A DNA stretch of 64,000 nucleotides from Pseudomonas sp. ERMR1:02 (GTDB lineage Bacteria > Pseudomonadota > Gammaproteobacteria > Pseudomonadales > Pseudomonadaceae), in contig NZ_NKJI01000006.1 of the NCBI RefSeq assembly GCF_002277815.1, positions 248,001 to 312,000 of the forward strand, in the 5' to 3' direction. The position numbers and the translations under genes were made by a program. Shown here piece after piece: positions 8,786-19,182 of this stretch; the stretch's first letter is position 1, and each line of letters opens with the position of its first letter. The notes beneath the pieces are model-generated. The model was given only the letters and a program-made list of their open reading frames with translations. It was not told where the DNA came from and searched no databases.

Positions 8786-10524
8786 ATGAAGTTAGCCATT
8801 GTTACTGCCTGCCCGAACGGCATGGTCACCAGTGTGCTGTGCGCACGCTTGCTTGATGCCGCGGCCCAGCGTCAGGGCTGGAGCACCAGCGTCGAAATCA
8901 GCGATGTGCTGCATCCCGAAAGACAATTGTCGGCGGTCACTATCGAAGCGGCCGAGTGGGTGTTGCTGGTGACAAGCGCACCGGTGGATATGTCGCGATT
9001 TGTTGGCAAGCGAGTCTTCCAGAGCACCCCGGCGCAAGCCCTGCAGGATGTGGAAGCGGTGCTGCGACGTGGCGCCGAAGAGGCTCGGACTTATCTTGCG
9101 CCTGAGGCCGCCGTCGAGCCTGTTGCCGTCGCCAAAAATGCCCCGCGTCTGGTCGCGATCACCGCGTGCCCGACCGGCGTCGCCCACACGTTCATGGCAG
9201 CCGAAGCCTTGCAGCAAGCGGCCAAGCGCCTGGGCTACGACCTGCAGGTGGAAACCCAAGGCTCAGTCGGCGCGCGTAATCCCCTCAGCGCACAAGCGAT
9301 TGCCGATGCCGATGTGGTGCTGCTGGCGGCGGATATCGAAGTCGCCACCGAGCGTTTCGCCGGCAAGAAGATTTACCGCTGCGGCACCGGCATTGCCCTC
9401 AAGCAGGCAGAAGCGACGCTGAATAAAGCGCTGGCCGAAGGCAAGCAGGAAAGCGCCTCGACCGGTACCAAAGGGCCAGTCAAGCAAGAGAAGACCGGGG
9501 TCTACAAACATCTGCTGACCGGTGTGTCGTTCATGTTGCCGATGGTGGTGGCGGGCGGTCTGATGATCGCCTTGTCGTTCGTGTTCGGCATCACTGCGTT
9601 CAAGGAACCCGGCACGCTCGCGGCGGCGCTGATGCAGATCGGTGGCGACACGGCGTTCAAGCTGATGGTGCCATTGCTGGCGGGCTACATCGCCTACTCG
9701 ATTGCCGATCGTCCGGGCCTGGCGCCAGGGATGATTGGCGGTCTGTTGGCAAGCACCCTGGGCGCCGGTTTTATCGGCGGGATCATTGCCGGTTTTATCG
9801 CCGGTTACGCGGCCCAGGCGATCAATCGTTATGCGCGGTTGCCGCAAAGCCTTGAGGCGCTGAAGCCGATCCTGATCATCCCGTTGCTGGCCAGTTTGTT
9901 CACCGGTCTGGTGATGATCTACGTGGTCGGCAAACCGGTGGCCGGGATGCTCGAAGGGCTCACGCATTTCCTCGACAGCATGGGCACCACCAACGCGATT
10001 CTGCTGGGTGTGCTGCTGGGCGGGATGATGTGCGTCGACCTCGGCGGGCCGATCAACAAGGCGGCGTATGCGTTCTCTGTCGGGCTGTTGGCGTCGCAGA
10101 GTTACGCACCGATGGCGGCGACCATGGCGGCGGGTATGGTGCCACCGATTGGCCTGGGGATTGCCACGTTCATCGCCCGGCGCAAGTTCGCCCAGACCGA
10201 ACGCGAGGCCGGTAAAGCAGCGCTGGTACTGGGCTTGTGTTTTATCTCCGAGGGCGCGATTCCGTTTGCCGCCAAGGACCCGCTGCGGGTAATCCCGGCG
10301 AGCATCGCCGGCGGTGCTCTGACCGGTGCGTTGTCGATGTATTTTGGCTGCAAGTTGATGGCGCCCCACGGCGGGTTGTTCGTGATGATGATTCCGAATG
10401 CGATCAATCATACGCTGCCGTATTGCTGGCGATTGTGGCGGGGAGTTTACTGACAGCGGTGGTGTATGCGCTGGTCAAGCGGCCTGAGACGGTTGAGTTG
10501 GCGTTGGAACCAGCCGAGGCCTGA
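8786..10524 (+). pseudogene. fruA: FruA, fructose-specific PTS EIIB'BC permease, one frameshift near the 3' end
   Basis: This membrane component brings in fructose and phosphorylates it at C1. It has two EIIB-like domains (TACPNGMV near residue 8 and TACPTGVAHT near residue 131, whose cysteine takes the phosphate) followed by the multi-helix EIIC domain from about residue 235. The frame is lost at about 10423. As written it stops at 10453 after PYCWRLWRGVY, but the next frame continues as LLAIVAGSLLTAVVYAL to a normal end at 10524. One extra T would give PYLLAIVAG and a full 579-residue protein. This is probably a homopolymer undercall. If real, it would remove the last membrane helix. The ribosome site AAGAGGG precedes the ATG. 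Confidence 0.92.
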
Positions 10525-10534
10525 CACCGATCCC

Positions 10535-10636
10535 CTGTAGGAGCGAGCTTGCTCGCGATGGTCGTGAACGATAACGCGTTGAACCAGATGCCCAGCGGTG
10601 CCTATGGATCTTTCGCGAGCATGCTCGCTCCTACAG
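10535..10636. repeat. REPIN (GTAGGAGCGAGC class)
   Basis: Two inverted REP copies face each other, CTGTAGGAGCGAGCTTGCTC at the left and its near complement ending CTCGCTCCTACAG at the right, about 50 bases apart. It lies between fruA and the PhoD-like gene. Confidence 0.85.
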
Positions 10637-10650
10637 AGGTCGAGAACACC

Positions 10651-12191
10651 ATGAGCGAATTTGACCTCGGCCGCCGTCGAGTCATACAAGCTGTAGGCGC
10701 CGGGCTGTTGCTGCCGGGGCTGGCGCCAGCGGTGATCGCTTCGGTCAAGGATCGTCCACAGCTCACTGACGGCGTGCAATCGGGCGACTTGCTCGGCGAC
10801 CGCGCAATCATCTGGAGCCGTTGCGATCGTCCGGCGCGGATGGTGGTGGAGTGGGATACCCGCAGTCTGTTTCCCAACCCCCGTCGATTCGTTTCGCCCC
10901 TGGCCGATGCCGGCACGGACTTCACCGCCCGGGTTGAGCTCACCGGGCTGCCCGCCGATCAGGCGATTTTCTATCGTGTGCAGTTTGAAGATGCCCAGAC
11001 CGGCGTCGCCAGCGAGCCCTGGTTCGGCCATCTGCGCAGTGTGCCGCAGACCCGTCGCGACATCCGTTTCGTCTGGAGCGGCGATACCGCTGGTCAGGGC
11101 TTCGGCATCAATCCGGACATTGGCGGCATGCGCATCTACGAGGCCATGCGCCTGCGTCTGCCGGATTTTTTTATCCACAGCGGCGACACCATCTACGCCG
11201 ACAACCCCGTGCCTGCGCAGCTTGTCACCGAGAGCGGCCGGGTGTGGCGCAACATCACCAGCGAGGCCAAAAGCAAAGTCGCCGAAACCCTCGATGAATT
11301 CCGTGGCAATTACCGCTACAACCTGATGGACGAAAACATCCGCCGCTTCAACGCCGAAGTGCCGCAGATCTGGCAGTGGGACGACCACGAGGTGGTGAAC
11401 AATTGGTCGCCGGGCAAACAACTGGATGCGCGCTACAAGAGCAAAGATATCCACAGCCTGGTGGGTCGCGGGCGTCAGGCCTGGCTCGAATACGCACCGA
11501 TGCGTTGGCAAATCGCCGATGGCGGCGGGCGGATTTATCGCCAGCTCGCCTACGGGCCAATGCTCGATGTATTCGTGCTCGATATGCGCAGTTATCGCGG
11601 TGCCAATGACGACAACCTGGGCGACGTCAAACCTTTCCTTGGACGCGAGCAACTGGACTGGCTGAAGGCTTCGCTGAAAGCCTCCAATGCCCAATGGAAA
11701 GTCATCGCCGCCGACATGTCGATTGGGCTCGAGGCACCGGATGGCGAGGTCAGCCCCGGTGTGAGGCGCTGGGAAGCGGTGGCCAATGGCGACCCCGGAC
11801 CGGCCCAGGGGCGCGAATTGGAAATTGCCGAGTTGCTGGGCTTTTACGGGCGCAGCAAGTGCGCAATTTCGTGTTCCTGACGGCGGATGTGCATTACTGC
11901 GCGGCGCACCACTATCACCCGGACCGTGCCGCGTTTCAGGATTTCGAGCCGTTCTGGGAGTTTATCGCCGGCCCTCTGAATGCCGGCAGCTTCGGACCGG
12001 ATACGCTGGATAAAACCTTTGGCCCTGAGATGGTGTTCCAGAAAGCACCGCCCGCGCAAAACACCTCACCGTTTGCCGGGTTTCAGTTTTTTGGCGAGGT
12101 GAATATCGACGGGCAAAGCGGGGAGTTGAGCGTGATATTGCGGGATCTGGATGGGGTAGCGGTGTTTGAGCAGAAGTTGCAGCCGGTTTAA
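10651..12191 (+). pseudogene. PhoD-like alkaline phosphatase, Tat-exported, one frameshift
   Basis: This is a PhoD/MPP_superfamily phosphoesterase (phosphodiesterase or monoesterase, Ca/Fe-dependent in known members). The N-terminus after the ATG at 10651 has a twin-arginine signal (LGRRRVIQAVGAG), so it folds in the cytoplasm and is exported. The family metal-binding motifs are visible: WSGDTAGQG, FFIHSGDTIYAD and the WQWDDHEVVNNW segment. At about 11859 the frame breaks. The first part stops at 11880, and the next frame continues with VRNFVFLTADVHYCAAHH, a further metal motif, to 12191. One extra G in AAG-TG would give a 513-residue protein of usual family length. This is probably an assembly undercall. 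Confidence 0.88.
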
Positions 12192-12207
12192 TGTCGCGCG
12201 TTGATGC

Positions 12208-12240
12208 TGATCGTTCCCACGCGGAGCGTGGGAATGATCA
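12208..12240. repeat. Single REP palindrome (GATCGTTCCCACGC class)
   Basis: The 15-base arms flank a GGA loop with one mismatch (TGATCGTTCCCACGC / GCGTGGGAATGATCA). It lies between the convergent ends of the PhoD-like gene and piuB, so it may also act as a shared 3' hairpin. Confidence 0.75.
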
Positions 12241-12251
12241 GGCGTGGGGTG

Positions 12252-14810
12252 TCAGTAAACGTCGCGGCGGTAGCGGCCCTGTTCGATCAGGCGCTCAACC
12301 TCGGCGGCGCCGAGCACTTCATTGAGCACTTGATCCACGCCCGCCGCCATACCCTGCAGGCTCCCGCAGATGTAGATCACGGCACCCTCCGCCAGCCATT
12401 TCTTCAGTTCATTGGCCGATTCACGCAGGCGATCCTGTACGTAGATCTTCTGTGCCTGGTCCCGTGAAAACGCCAGGTCCAGGCGCTGCAAATCGCCGGA
12501 AATCAACCACTCTTCCAGCTCGTCGCGACACAGGTAGTCGTGCTCCCGATTGCGCTCGCCGAACAGCAGCCAGTGACGTTGTTGGCCATCGGCAATCCGC
12601 GCCTTGAGCAAACTGCGCAGCCCGGCCAGCCCGGTGCCGTTGCCTAGCAGGATCATCGGCACCGGTTCGTTCGGCAGGTGGAAACCGCTGTTGCGTCGAA
12701 CCCGCAGGCTGATGCTGCCTCCCAGTGGTGCGTGTTCCGTGAGCCAGCCGGAGCCGACGCCCAGGCTGCCATCGGCATGCTGCTCCTGGCGCACGATCAA
12801 TTCCAGGATGCCGTCGGCGGCAGTCGAGGCGATGGAGTATTCGCGCATGGCCAGTGGCACGAGGGCATCCAGCAGCGCTTGCGCGTGCAAACCGACCAAG
12901 TGGCTGCGGTTTTCGGGCAGCTGTCGGCTGGCAAGGGCTTGTTCCAACGGTTGCGACAACCCATCGAGCGCAATCGTGGCCCGACCGTCAATCCCCAAAC
13001 CTTCGAGGAAATGCTCGATCGCCCATGGGCAATTGCGCGGCAACACTTCCACCAGGTCGCCGGCCAGCCAACTGCTGGTGGTCGGTGCGGTGAGACCCAG
13101 CAAGTAGACCGCCGAACCACTACTGTCGGGGTTGAGCAATTCGCGGCGGGTCAGGGTCCAGTTGTCGTAGCTTGGCGCTTGCCAGGTGTCCACGGGCGCC
13201 TGGCCGGTCAATAGACCCAGTTGCTGTTGCCAGTGACGCAAGGCGTAAGGGTCTCCGCTGTCGACTTCCACAGGGGCGAACAGGGTCTTGCCACCGTGTT
13301 TGCCCAGCCAGGTATGCAGGCGACGGGCGAAACCGCAGAAGTGTTGGTACTGCCGGTCACCGAGGCCGAGCACGGCGTAGTTCAGGCTTTCCAGGCTCAA
13401 CGTCCGGCCCAGTACTTTGCGCTCGAAACCACGGGCGCTGTCCGGCGCTTCGCCGTCGCCGAAGGTGCTGACCACGAACAGCGCGTTGCTTGAATCACGC
13501 AGGTCCTGTTCGCTGACGCTCGCCAGCGGCTGTACTTTCACCGGCAGACCGGCAGCCTGCAATTGGCCGGCAGTCTGCCACGCCAGTTGCTCGGCGAAAC
13601 CGCTCTGGCTGGCGAAGCCGATCAGCCACGCCGGGACGTCGCTACCTGGTTGGGCGAGACCTTCGCGGGCGTCCTTGATCCGGCGTTTTTTGCGACGACG
13701 ATCGAGGTAGAGCATCCAGCCGGTTATGAAAAACAGCGGCATGGTCAGGGCGGTGATCGTCAGGATGATGCGCCCGCCAATGCCGAAGTAACTGCCGACG
13801 TGCAGCGCGTAGATGCTGGTCAGCAACTGCGCCTTGAAGCTCTTGTCGCTGTAGCGGTCGTGCCGTTTGATCTCACCGGTGAGCGGGTCGAGGGTAATCT
13901 GGTTCAGCGCGCGGTCGTGGGGCGAGTCTTTCAACAGGTAATACACAGTCGCCGGTTGTCCGGCCACGGGTGGCATGCGGGTGTTGTAGAAACGCAGGTC
14001 GGGACCTGCCGCACTATAGATGCTGCTCCACATGGCCGAGTAATCGGCCGTCGGCGCCGGGCCGCTGGGTGCCGGGCCACGACCACCGCGAACGCGTTCG
14101 TTCTGCGGCGAGTCGGAGAGTAGTTGCGTCAGGCCCTTGTTGTACCACTCGTAGGACCAGGACAGCCCGGTCAACGCTGCCAAGAGGTAAAACACCAGGC
14201 ACCAGGTGCCGGCGACCGAATGCAGGTCCCAGTTGAAGCTGCGGCCTTTTTTCTTCCAGTCCAGGGTCAGCCAGGCGCGCCAGCTTTTCCACTGGCGAGG
14301 CCAGCGCAGGTACAGGCCGGACAGGCAGAAGAACACCAGGATCAGCGTACAGGCGCCGGTGATCTGCCGACCGGTGTCGCCCATGGCGAGGAAACGGTGC
14401 AGTTGCAGCATCAGGCCGAAGAAGTCCTGGCCGGTGGCGTCGCCCAGTAGTTCGCCGGTATACGGGTCGAAGTAACGCATGGGACCGCGACGTTCACCCG
14501 GCGCAGGGGTGAAGAATGCACGTGCGGCTACGTCGCTATCGATGTCGACCGAGAGCATCGCGACTTTCAAGCTCGTTTGCGCTTCGACTTTTTCCACCAA
14601 TTCGGCGGGCGGCAGCACACCGGCGACCTGCTTTTGCACCTGCAACACAGAAGGGTTCAGCGCGTACAGGATTTCATCCTGAAACGAAACCGTTGCCCCG
14701 GTGATGCCCATCAGGGCCAGGACGAGCCCTGCGCTGATGCCAAAAAACCAGTGCAACTGGAACAGGGTTTCTTCAACACGTCGCTCGCCTTGTTCGTTCA
14801 AAATAGTCAT
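12252..14810 (-). CDS. piuB: PepSY-flavodoxin-reductase membrane protein (PiuB-like)
   Basis: This large inner-membrane flavoprotein probably reduces ferric siderophore iron. The N-terminal 400 residues or so are a PepSY_TM module with four membrane helices ([19 protein letters not shown] first). A flavodoxin (FMN) domain follows ([17 protein letters not shown]), then a sulfite-reductase/P450-reductase type FAD-NAD(P)H domain ([33 protein letters not shown]). It lies directly downstream of piuA, matching the P. aeruginosa piuB-piuA-piuC order as I recall it. I take the ATG at 14810 (MTILNEQ). An ATG 15 bases upstream (MRAV) is equally possible, and neither has a clear ribosome site. Confidence 0.82.
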   Translation of the reverse strand: MTILNEQGERRVEETLFQLHWFFGISAGLVLALMGITGATVSFQDEILYALNPSVLQVQKQVAGVLPPAELVEKVEAQTSLKVAMLSVDIDSDVAARAFFTPAPGERRGPMRYFDPYTGELLGDATGQDFFGLMLQLHRFLAMGDTGRQITGACTLILVFFCLSGLYLRWPRQWKSWRAWLTLDWKKKGRSFNWDLHSVAGTWCLVFYLLAALTGLSWSYEWYNKGLTQLLSDSPQNERVRGGRGPAPSGPAPTADYSAMWSSIYSAAGPDLRFYNTRMPPVAGQPATVYYLLKDSPHDRALNQITLDPLTGEIKRHDRYSDKSFKAQLLTSIYALHVGSYFGIGGRIILTITALTMPLFFITGWMLYLDRRRKKRRIKDAREGLAQPGSDVPAWLIGFASQSGFAEQLAWQTAGQLQAAGLPVKVQPLASVSEQDLRDSSNALFVVSTFGDGEAPDSARGFERKVLGRTLSLESLNYAVLGLGDRQYQHFCGFARRLHTWLGKHGGKTLFAPVEVDSGDPYALRHWQQQLGLLTGQAPVDTWQAPSYDNWTLTRRELLNPDSSGSAVYLLGLTAPTTSSWLAGDLVEVLPRNCPWAIEHFLEGLGIDGRATIALDGLSQPLEQALASRQLPENRSHLVGLHAQALLDALVPLAMREYSIASTAADGILELIVRQEQHADGSLGVGSGWLTEHAPLGGSISLRVRRNSGFHLPNEPVPMILLGNGTGLAGLRSLLKARIADGQQRHWLLFGERNREHDYLCRDELEEWLISGDLQRLDLAFSRDQAQKIYVQDRLRESANELKKWLAEGAVIYICGSLQGMAAGVDQVLNEVLGAAEVERLIEQGRYRRDVY

Positions 14811-14909
14811 CACGGCGCGCATTATGCCGTGGGTTTTCGAGAAACATTCTTTTTTACACACAAAAGCCCCATTCACCTGGGTGAACGGGGCCTCTGCTTT
14901 CGCGCTCTC

Positions 14910-15011
14910 CTGTAGGAGCGAGCATGCTCGCGATGAACTCGAGAACGACGCGGGGTTTCAGGTTTCCCGCGTCATCGTTGACGACCATCGCGAGCATGCT
15001 CGCTCCTACAG
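14910..15011. repeat. REPIN (GTAGGAGCGAGC class)
   Basis: The inverted REP pair CTGTAGGAGCGAGCATGCTC ... GAGCATGCTCGCTCCTACAG lies between the piuA stop and the piuB start on the leftward transcript. A hairpin here could lower piuB expression relative to the receptor. Confidence 0.85.
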
Positions 15012-15036
15012 AAGGGGTTTCATGTTCACGTTTCCA

Positions 15037-17359
15037 TTAGAAGTGGAAGTTGGTGCTCAGCAGCGCAGTACGGCCCGCCGCCTGGTTGGCGAAGTGAGTC
15101 GAGAAGGCCTTGTCGTAGTAGGTTTCATCGGTCAGGTTCTGCACGTTCAGTTGCAGATCGATGTTTTGGTTAGCTTGTAGGCAGCCATCGCATCGTAGCG
15201 AACGTAGGAATCGACCATGGTGGTGTTGGCCACACTACCGAATACGTCGTCGACGTAGAACGCACCGCCACCGATGGTCAGCTTCGGAGTGACCTGATAG
15301 GTCGTCCACAGGCTGGCGCTGTTTTTCGGCGTGTTAGGCAGTTCGTTGCCGTCGTTGGCTTTGTTGGCCGGCAGGTCACCACCATCGACTTGCTCGCTGT
15401 CCATGTAGGCGTAGCCGGCGAAGACTTGCCATTTATCGGTGAGCTTGCCGGTGGCCGACAGTTCGAAACCTTGAACGCGGGTTTTGCCGACGTTTTGGTA
15501 CGTCGTGGGGTCGATTTGCACACGAGCATTGTCTTTCTCGGTGCGGAAGATATCGGCAGTCAGCGACAGACGATCATTCATCAGGTCCCACTTGGTACCG
15601 ATTTCGTAGTTCTTGGTGGTTTCCGGCTCCATGGCGCTCCTCAGCAGGTTGCCGTTGCGATCCGGAGTGCCGCCCAGCGGGTTGCCTTCTTGACCTTCAC
15701 CAAGGGCGTTGCCCGGTGGGGTGGCGGAAGTGGCGTAGGACGCATAGATGCTGCCGTTTTCTGCTGGCTTGTAGACCACGCCGAACTGACCAGTAACGAA
15801 CTCGCTGGTATCGTCGCCCTTGAACGTAGTGTTGCCTGCGGCTGTGTAGGTTTTGTAATCGGTGTCGAAGTGGTCATAACGCAGCCCCATGTTCACCAGC
15901 CACTGCTCGGACAACTCCAGGGTGTCGAACACATACAGAGCATACGTGTTGGCCTTGGTGTCGGTGCCGGCGTAGTTCCGCGAAATGGCACCGTTCCACG
16001 GGTCGTTCGGGTTCGGGTTGGACAACGAGGTGCAGTTGTAACCGCTCGGAGCGCCGATCAACGCTGGCGAGCAGTTGGTGGTTACGGCCGCTGTGCCAGG
16101 TGTGGTGTCAGTGTTGACGTTGTACGAGGATTTTTGCTTTCCTCACGGCTTAACTCGATACCGGTAGCAAAGCTGTTCTTGAAGCCGGCGATGTAGACAT
16201 CACCAAACAGATCGGTCTGGTTGGTCGTTGTTTCGGTGTTGCTGACACGGGTATTCGCCCGACGCCAGACGCTGCCATTGTTGACGTTGCCTTTGCTGTC
16301 GTCCGGCTGGGTCAGGATGTAGTCCTGCATGTTGGTGCCGTGGCGCAGGGTGTTCTTGACGGTCAGCGCGTCGTTCAGGTCGTGTTCGATGGCGATAGTC
16401 GCGGTATCGGTACGGCCCTTGCGGAAGTCGCGGTTGTTCAAACCGTAGAAGTTGCTGCTGTCGCCGCCGTCGTTGGGCTTGTCCGGGTTGGCCTTGGTAC
16501 GGGCCGTCGAGCCTGCGGTAGGGATCGAGTACGGAATTCCAGAGTCCGGCGTGTCGTTGTTTTCCAGATGGTAGTAGTCAAGGTTGACGCGGGTGTCGGT
16601 GCCAAGACCAAAAGCCAGGGAAGGCGCAACGCCCCAGCGATCGTAATCGACACTGTCGCGACCGGCGACATTGCTTTCGTGGCTCAACAGGTTCAGACGG
16701 CCGGCAACGGTGTCGGAGAATTGATAGTTGCCGTCCATGGTGTAGCGTTGGGTCTGGTCCGAGCCCCAGGTAAAGCCACCATCAAACGAGTTGCCCAGGT
16801 GCGCTTTCTTGCTCACCAGGTTGATGCTGCCGCCAGCCGCGCCACGGCCGCCGATGGCCGAGTTCGGGCCTTTGCTGACTTCGATCGATTCAACGGCGAA
16901 GATTTCGCGGCTCTGCGAACCTGTATCGCGCACGCCGTCCAGGTAGGTATCGCCCTGGGCATCGAAGCCGCGAATGAATGGACGGTCGCCCTGAGGGTTG
17001 CCGCCTTCGCCCGCGCCGAAGGTGATGCCTGGAACGGTGCGCAGCGCGTCCTGCATGTTCAGGGCGCCGGTGTCCTTCAGGACCTGTTGCGGGATGACCG
17101 TGATCGAGCGCGGTGTGTCTACCAGTGGTGCGGTGTATTTGGGCGAGGAGGCTTTTTCGACGTTGTAGGAGGTCGCGTCCTGGGCTTCGCCGGTGATCGC
17201 GGTAGCGCCCAGCGAAATGGAGTTACTCGGCGCTTTCTCGTCGGTTTTTTCAGCCGCGAAAACCATATGGCCCGCAGAGCCGGCAGTGATTGCCACGCCA
17301 ATTGCAGAAGCGAGCAGACGTGGTGAGCTGACCGGTAATTGTGGGTGTTGACGTGACAT
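15037..17359 (-). pseudogene. piuA: PiuA-like TonB-dependent siderophore receptor, two frameshifts
   Basis: This outer-membrane receptor of the Fiu/PiuA catecholate type takes up ferric siderophores (and, in P. aeruginosa, siderophore-drug conjugates). It has a signal peptide, a plug domain (DTPRSITVIPQQVL, then RPFIRGFDAQG and SKGPNSAIGGRGAAGG) and a 22-strand barrel ending in the usual aromatic residue (LLSTNFHF). The frame breaks twice. At T5 16131-16135 (A5 on the coding strand) one more A would give SREESKKSSYNV. At 15164-15167 (A4) one more A would give LTKNIDLQLNVQNLTDETYY and the proper end at 15037. The repaired length is 774 residues. Both breaks are single-base losses in homopolymers. 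Expression is likely iron-regulated, but no convincing Fur box was found. Confidence 0.9.
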
Positions 17360-17394
17360 TTTTTATTCCCCTCCCCAAGGATTTGAGGCGGCGG

Positions 17395-17470
17395 AATATA
17401 ATGTAAACACGTATTTGTATCAATTGCGATAAATTGCTATTTGCACTGAATTTACATTCTTTACAATTTA
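17395..17470. promoter_or_regulatory. piuA-piuC divergent control region
   Basis: This AT-rich stretch lies between the divergent starts. ATGTAAA at 17401-17407 and TTTACAT at 17451-17457 are inverted copies 43 bases apart, and TTTACA recurs with a 9-base period at 17451-17456 and 17460-17465. Such a direct repeat is typical of response-regulator sites. A Fur-like match around 17422-17442 is too weak to call. Confidence 0.35.
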
Positions 17471-17567
17471 GCCTTACGGTTTTTGCTGTTTCGTTCGTCT
17501 AGCGGGTTTTACACGGGCAATAAGAATCAATACCATTGGCGCCCCTTGGTTCTCAGGCGTCCTTCCC

Positions 17568-18248
17568 ATGCTGTTGCACATTCCCGGCTTGTTCGACAAA
17601 GAAGAAGTGCAGCGCATTCGCGAGGCTCTGGAACAGGCCGATTGGGCCGACGGCAAGATCACCGCCGGCTATCAGTCGGCCAAGGCCAAACACAATCTGC
17701 AATTGCCGGAAGGTCATCCACTGGCCAAGGAAATCGGCGCAGCCATGCTGGAGCGGCTGTGGAAAAATCCGCAGTTCATGTCAGCGGCGCTGCCGCACAA
17801 GGTCTTTCCTCCGTTACTGAACTGTTACACGGCCGGTGGCAGTTTCGACTTCCACATCGACAATGCCGTGCGTCAACCCCAGGGCAGCATCGAGCGTGTG
17901 CGCACCGATCTGTCGGCGACGCTGTTTTTCAGTGAGCCGGAGGATTACGACGGCGGCGAGCTGGAAATCCAGGACACCTTCGGTACCCAGCGTGTGAAGT
18001 TGCCGGCCGGCGATATGGTGCTGTACCCCGGCACCAGTTTGCACAAGGTCAACGCGGTTACCCGAGGAGCGCGTTACGCCTCGTTTTTCTGGACCCAAAG
18101 CCTGGTGCGTGAAGACAGTCAGCGTGCGCTGTTGTTCGAGATGGACGGCGCGATCCGGCAACTGACCCAGGATGTGCCGGAACATCCTTCGCTGATCCGC
18201 CTGGCCGGCACCTACCACAATCTGTTGCGCCGCTGGGTCGAGGTATGA
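17568..18248 (+). CDS. piuC: PKHD-type Fe(II)/2-oxoglutarate hydroxylase PiuC
   Basis: The product is 226 residues of the YbiX/PiuC family of non-haem iron dioxygenases. The metal ligands H96, D98 (FDFHID) and H159 and the 2-oxoglutarate-binding R169 are all present at the family positions. The enzyme is thought to act in iron uptake beside the PiuA receptor, but its substrate is not known. It is divergent from piuA. It overlaps the next gene by four bases (ATGA), so the two are translationally coupled. The start is the ATG that gives the family-typical [10 protein letters not shown]-terminus. Confidence 0.93.
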   Translation: MLLHIPGLFDKEEVQRIREALEQADWADGKITAGYQSAKAKHNLQLPEGHPLAKEIGAAMLERLWKNPQFMSAALPHKVFPPLLNCYTAGGSFDFHIDNAVRQPQGSIERVRTDLSATLFFSEPEDYDGGELEIQDTFGTQRVKLPAGDMVLYPGTSLHKVNAVTRGARYASFFWTQSLVREDSQRALLFEMDGAIRQLTQDVPEHPSLIRLAGTYHNLLRRWVEV

Positions 18249-19012
18249 GTTTTCAATTGCGCCGCGAGGAAGTGCTCGACGGTGAACGCCTCAAATCCAT
18301 GCTCGATGAAAGCCCTGCGCATGCTGCCCAGGCGATTCTAATGGCGGCCCGTGAAGGCGTTGTCGATGCTCAGGCGTTGCTCGGGCAGATTCTGCTGGAC
18401 GGGCGAGGGATAGCGCAGGATCAGCCGCTGGCGCTGCGCTGGTTCGCCATTGCCGCCCGACAAGGGCACCTGATGGCGCGCAACATGCTTGGGCGCTGTC
18501 ATGAACATGGTTGGGGTTGTGCTACCCAGGCTTCGGTGGCCGCAGGACATTATCGGGTCGCGGCTGAAGCCGGCCTGGACTGGGCTATGTACAACTACGC
18601 CAATCTGCTGGCGACTGGGCGAGGGGTGAGTGAGGATCAGGCAGGGGCGCTGAGTCTCTATCAGCGCGCCGCCGAACTGGGCCATGCGAAATCGATGAAC
18701 CTGCTGGGGCGATATCTGGAAGAAGGGCGCGTTTGTCCGACTGATGCAAAAGCGGCTCGCGACTGGTATCGACGTTCGGCGATCGGCGGAGATTTTCGTG
18801 GGCAGTTCAGTTATGCAGCTGTGCTGGCCGGTGAAGGAAATATCGATGAGGCGTTGGTCTGGCTGCGCAAGGCTCTGGCCGGCGGGAATCTGAATTTCCT
18901 GCGGGTGGCGAGCAAAGCGCTGTTGAGCGCAACCGATCCAAAGATTCGTGCCTTGGCACCCGCTTATGTCCAGCGACAAGCCGAACTCGAGCAGCAACTC
19001 AAACCCCTGTAG
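18245..19012 (+). CDS. Sel1-repeat (TPR-like) protein coupled to piuC
   Basis: The product is 255 residues of tandem Sel1-like helical repeats of about 36 residues each ([64 protein letters not shown]). Such solenoids bind partner proteins. No signal peptide is evident, so it is probably cytoplasmic. Its ATG overlaps the piuC stop (ATGA), which ties it to iron uptake by operon position only. The TAG stop (19010-19012) lies inside the left arm of the REPIN that begins at 19007, so the repeat supplies the end of the coding sequence. Confidence 0.85.
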   Translation: MSFQLRREEVLDGERLKSMLDESPAHAAQAILMAAREGVVDAQALLGQILLDGRGIAQDQPLALRWFAIAARQGHLMARNMLGRCHEHGWGCATQASVAAGHYRVAAEAGLDWAMYNYANLLATGRGVSEDQAGALSLYQRAAELGHAKSMNLLGRYLEEGRVCPTDAKAARDWYRRSAIGGDFRGQFSYAAVLAGEGNIDEALVWLRKALAGGNLNFLRVASKALLSATDPKIRALAPAYVQRQAELEQQLKPL

Positions 19013-19108
19013 GAGCGAGCATGCTCGCGATGGGTGTCAACGATAACGCTGGCGGCCTGATGCCCCGCGATGTTCTGGTGTCCATCGCGAGCGTGCTCGC
19101 TCCTACAG
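19007..19108. repeat. REPIN (GTAGGAGCGAGC class) overlapping the Sel1 gene end
   Basis: The inverted pair CTGTAGGAGCGAGCATGCTC ... GAGCGTGCTCGCTCCTACAG lies between the convergent Sel1-repeat gene and speC. Its first bases contain the Sel1 gene stop codon. Confidence 0.85.
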
Positions 19109-19136
19109 CGGGGGGCGTGGCGATCTGGCAGGCACA

Positions 19137-19166
19137 AAAAAGCCCATGACATGTCATGGGCTTTTT
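19137..19166. terminator. Bidirectional Rho-independent terminator after speC
   Basis: This is a perfect palindrome with an A5 tract at one side and a T5 tract at the other (stem GCCCATGAC / GTCATGGGC, 2-base loop). It serves the leftward speC transcript and probably the rightward piuC operon as well. Confidence 0.9.
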
Positions 19167-19182
19167 GATTTCTGCGTGTGGT

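Noticed and set aside
17422-17442. Fur box in front of piuA
   Set aside because: Only a poor match to the 19-base consensus; reported just as a possible control region.
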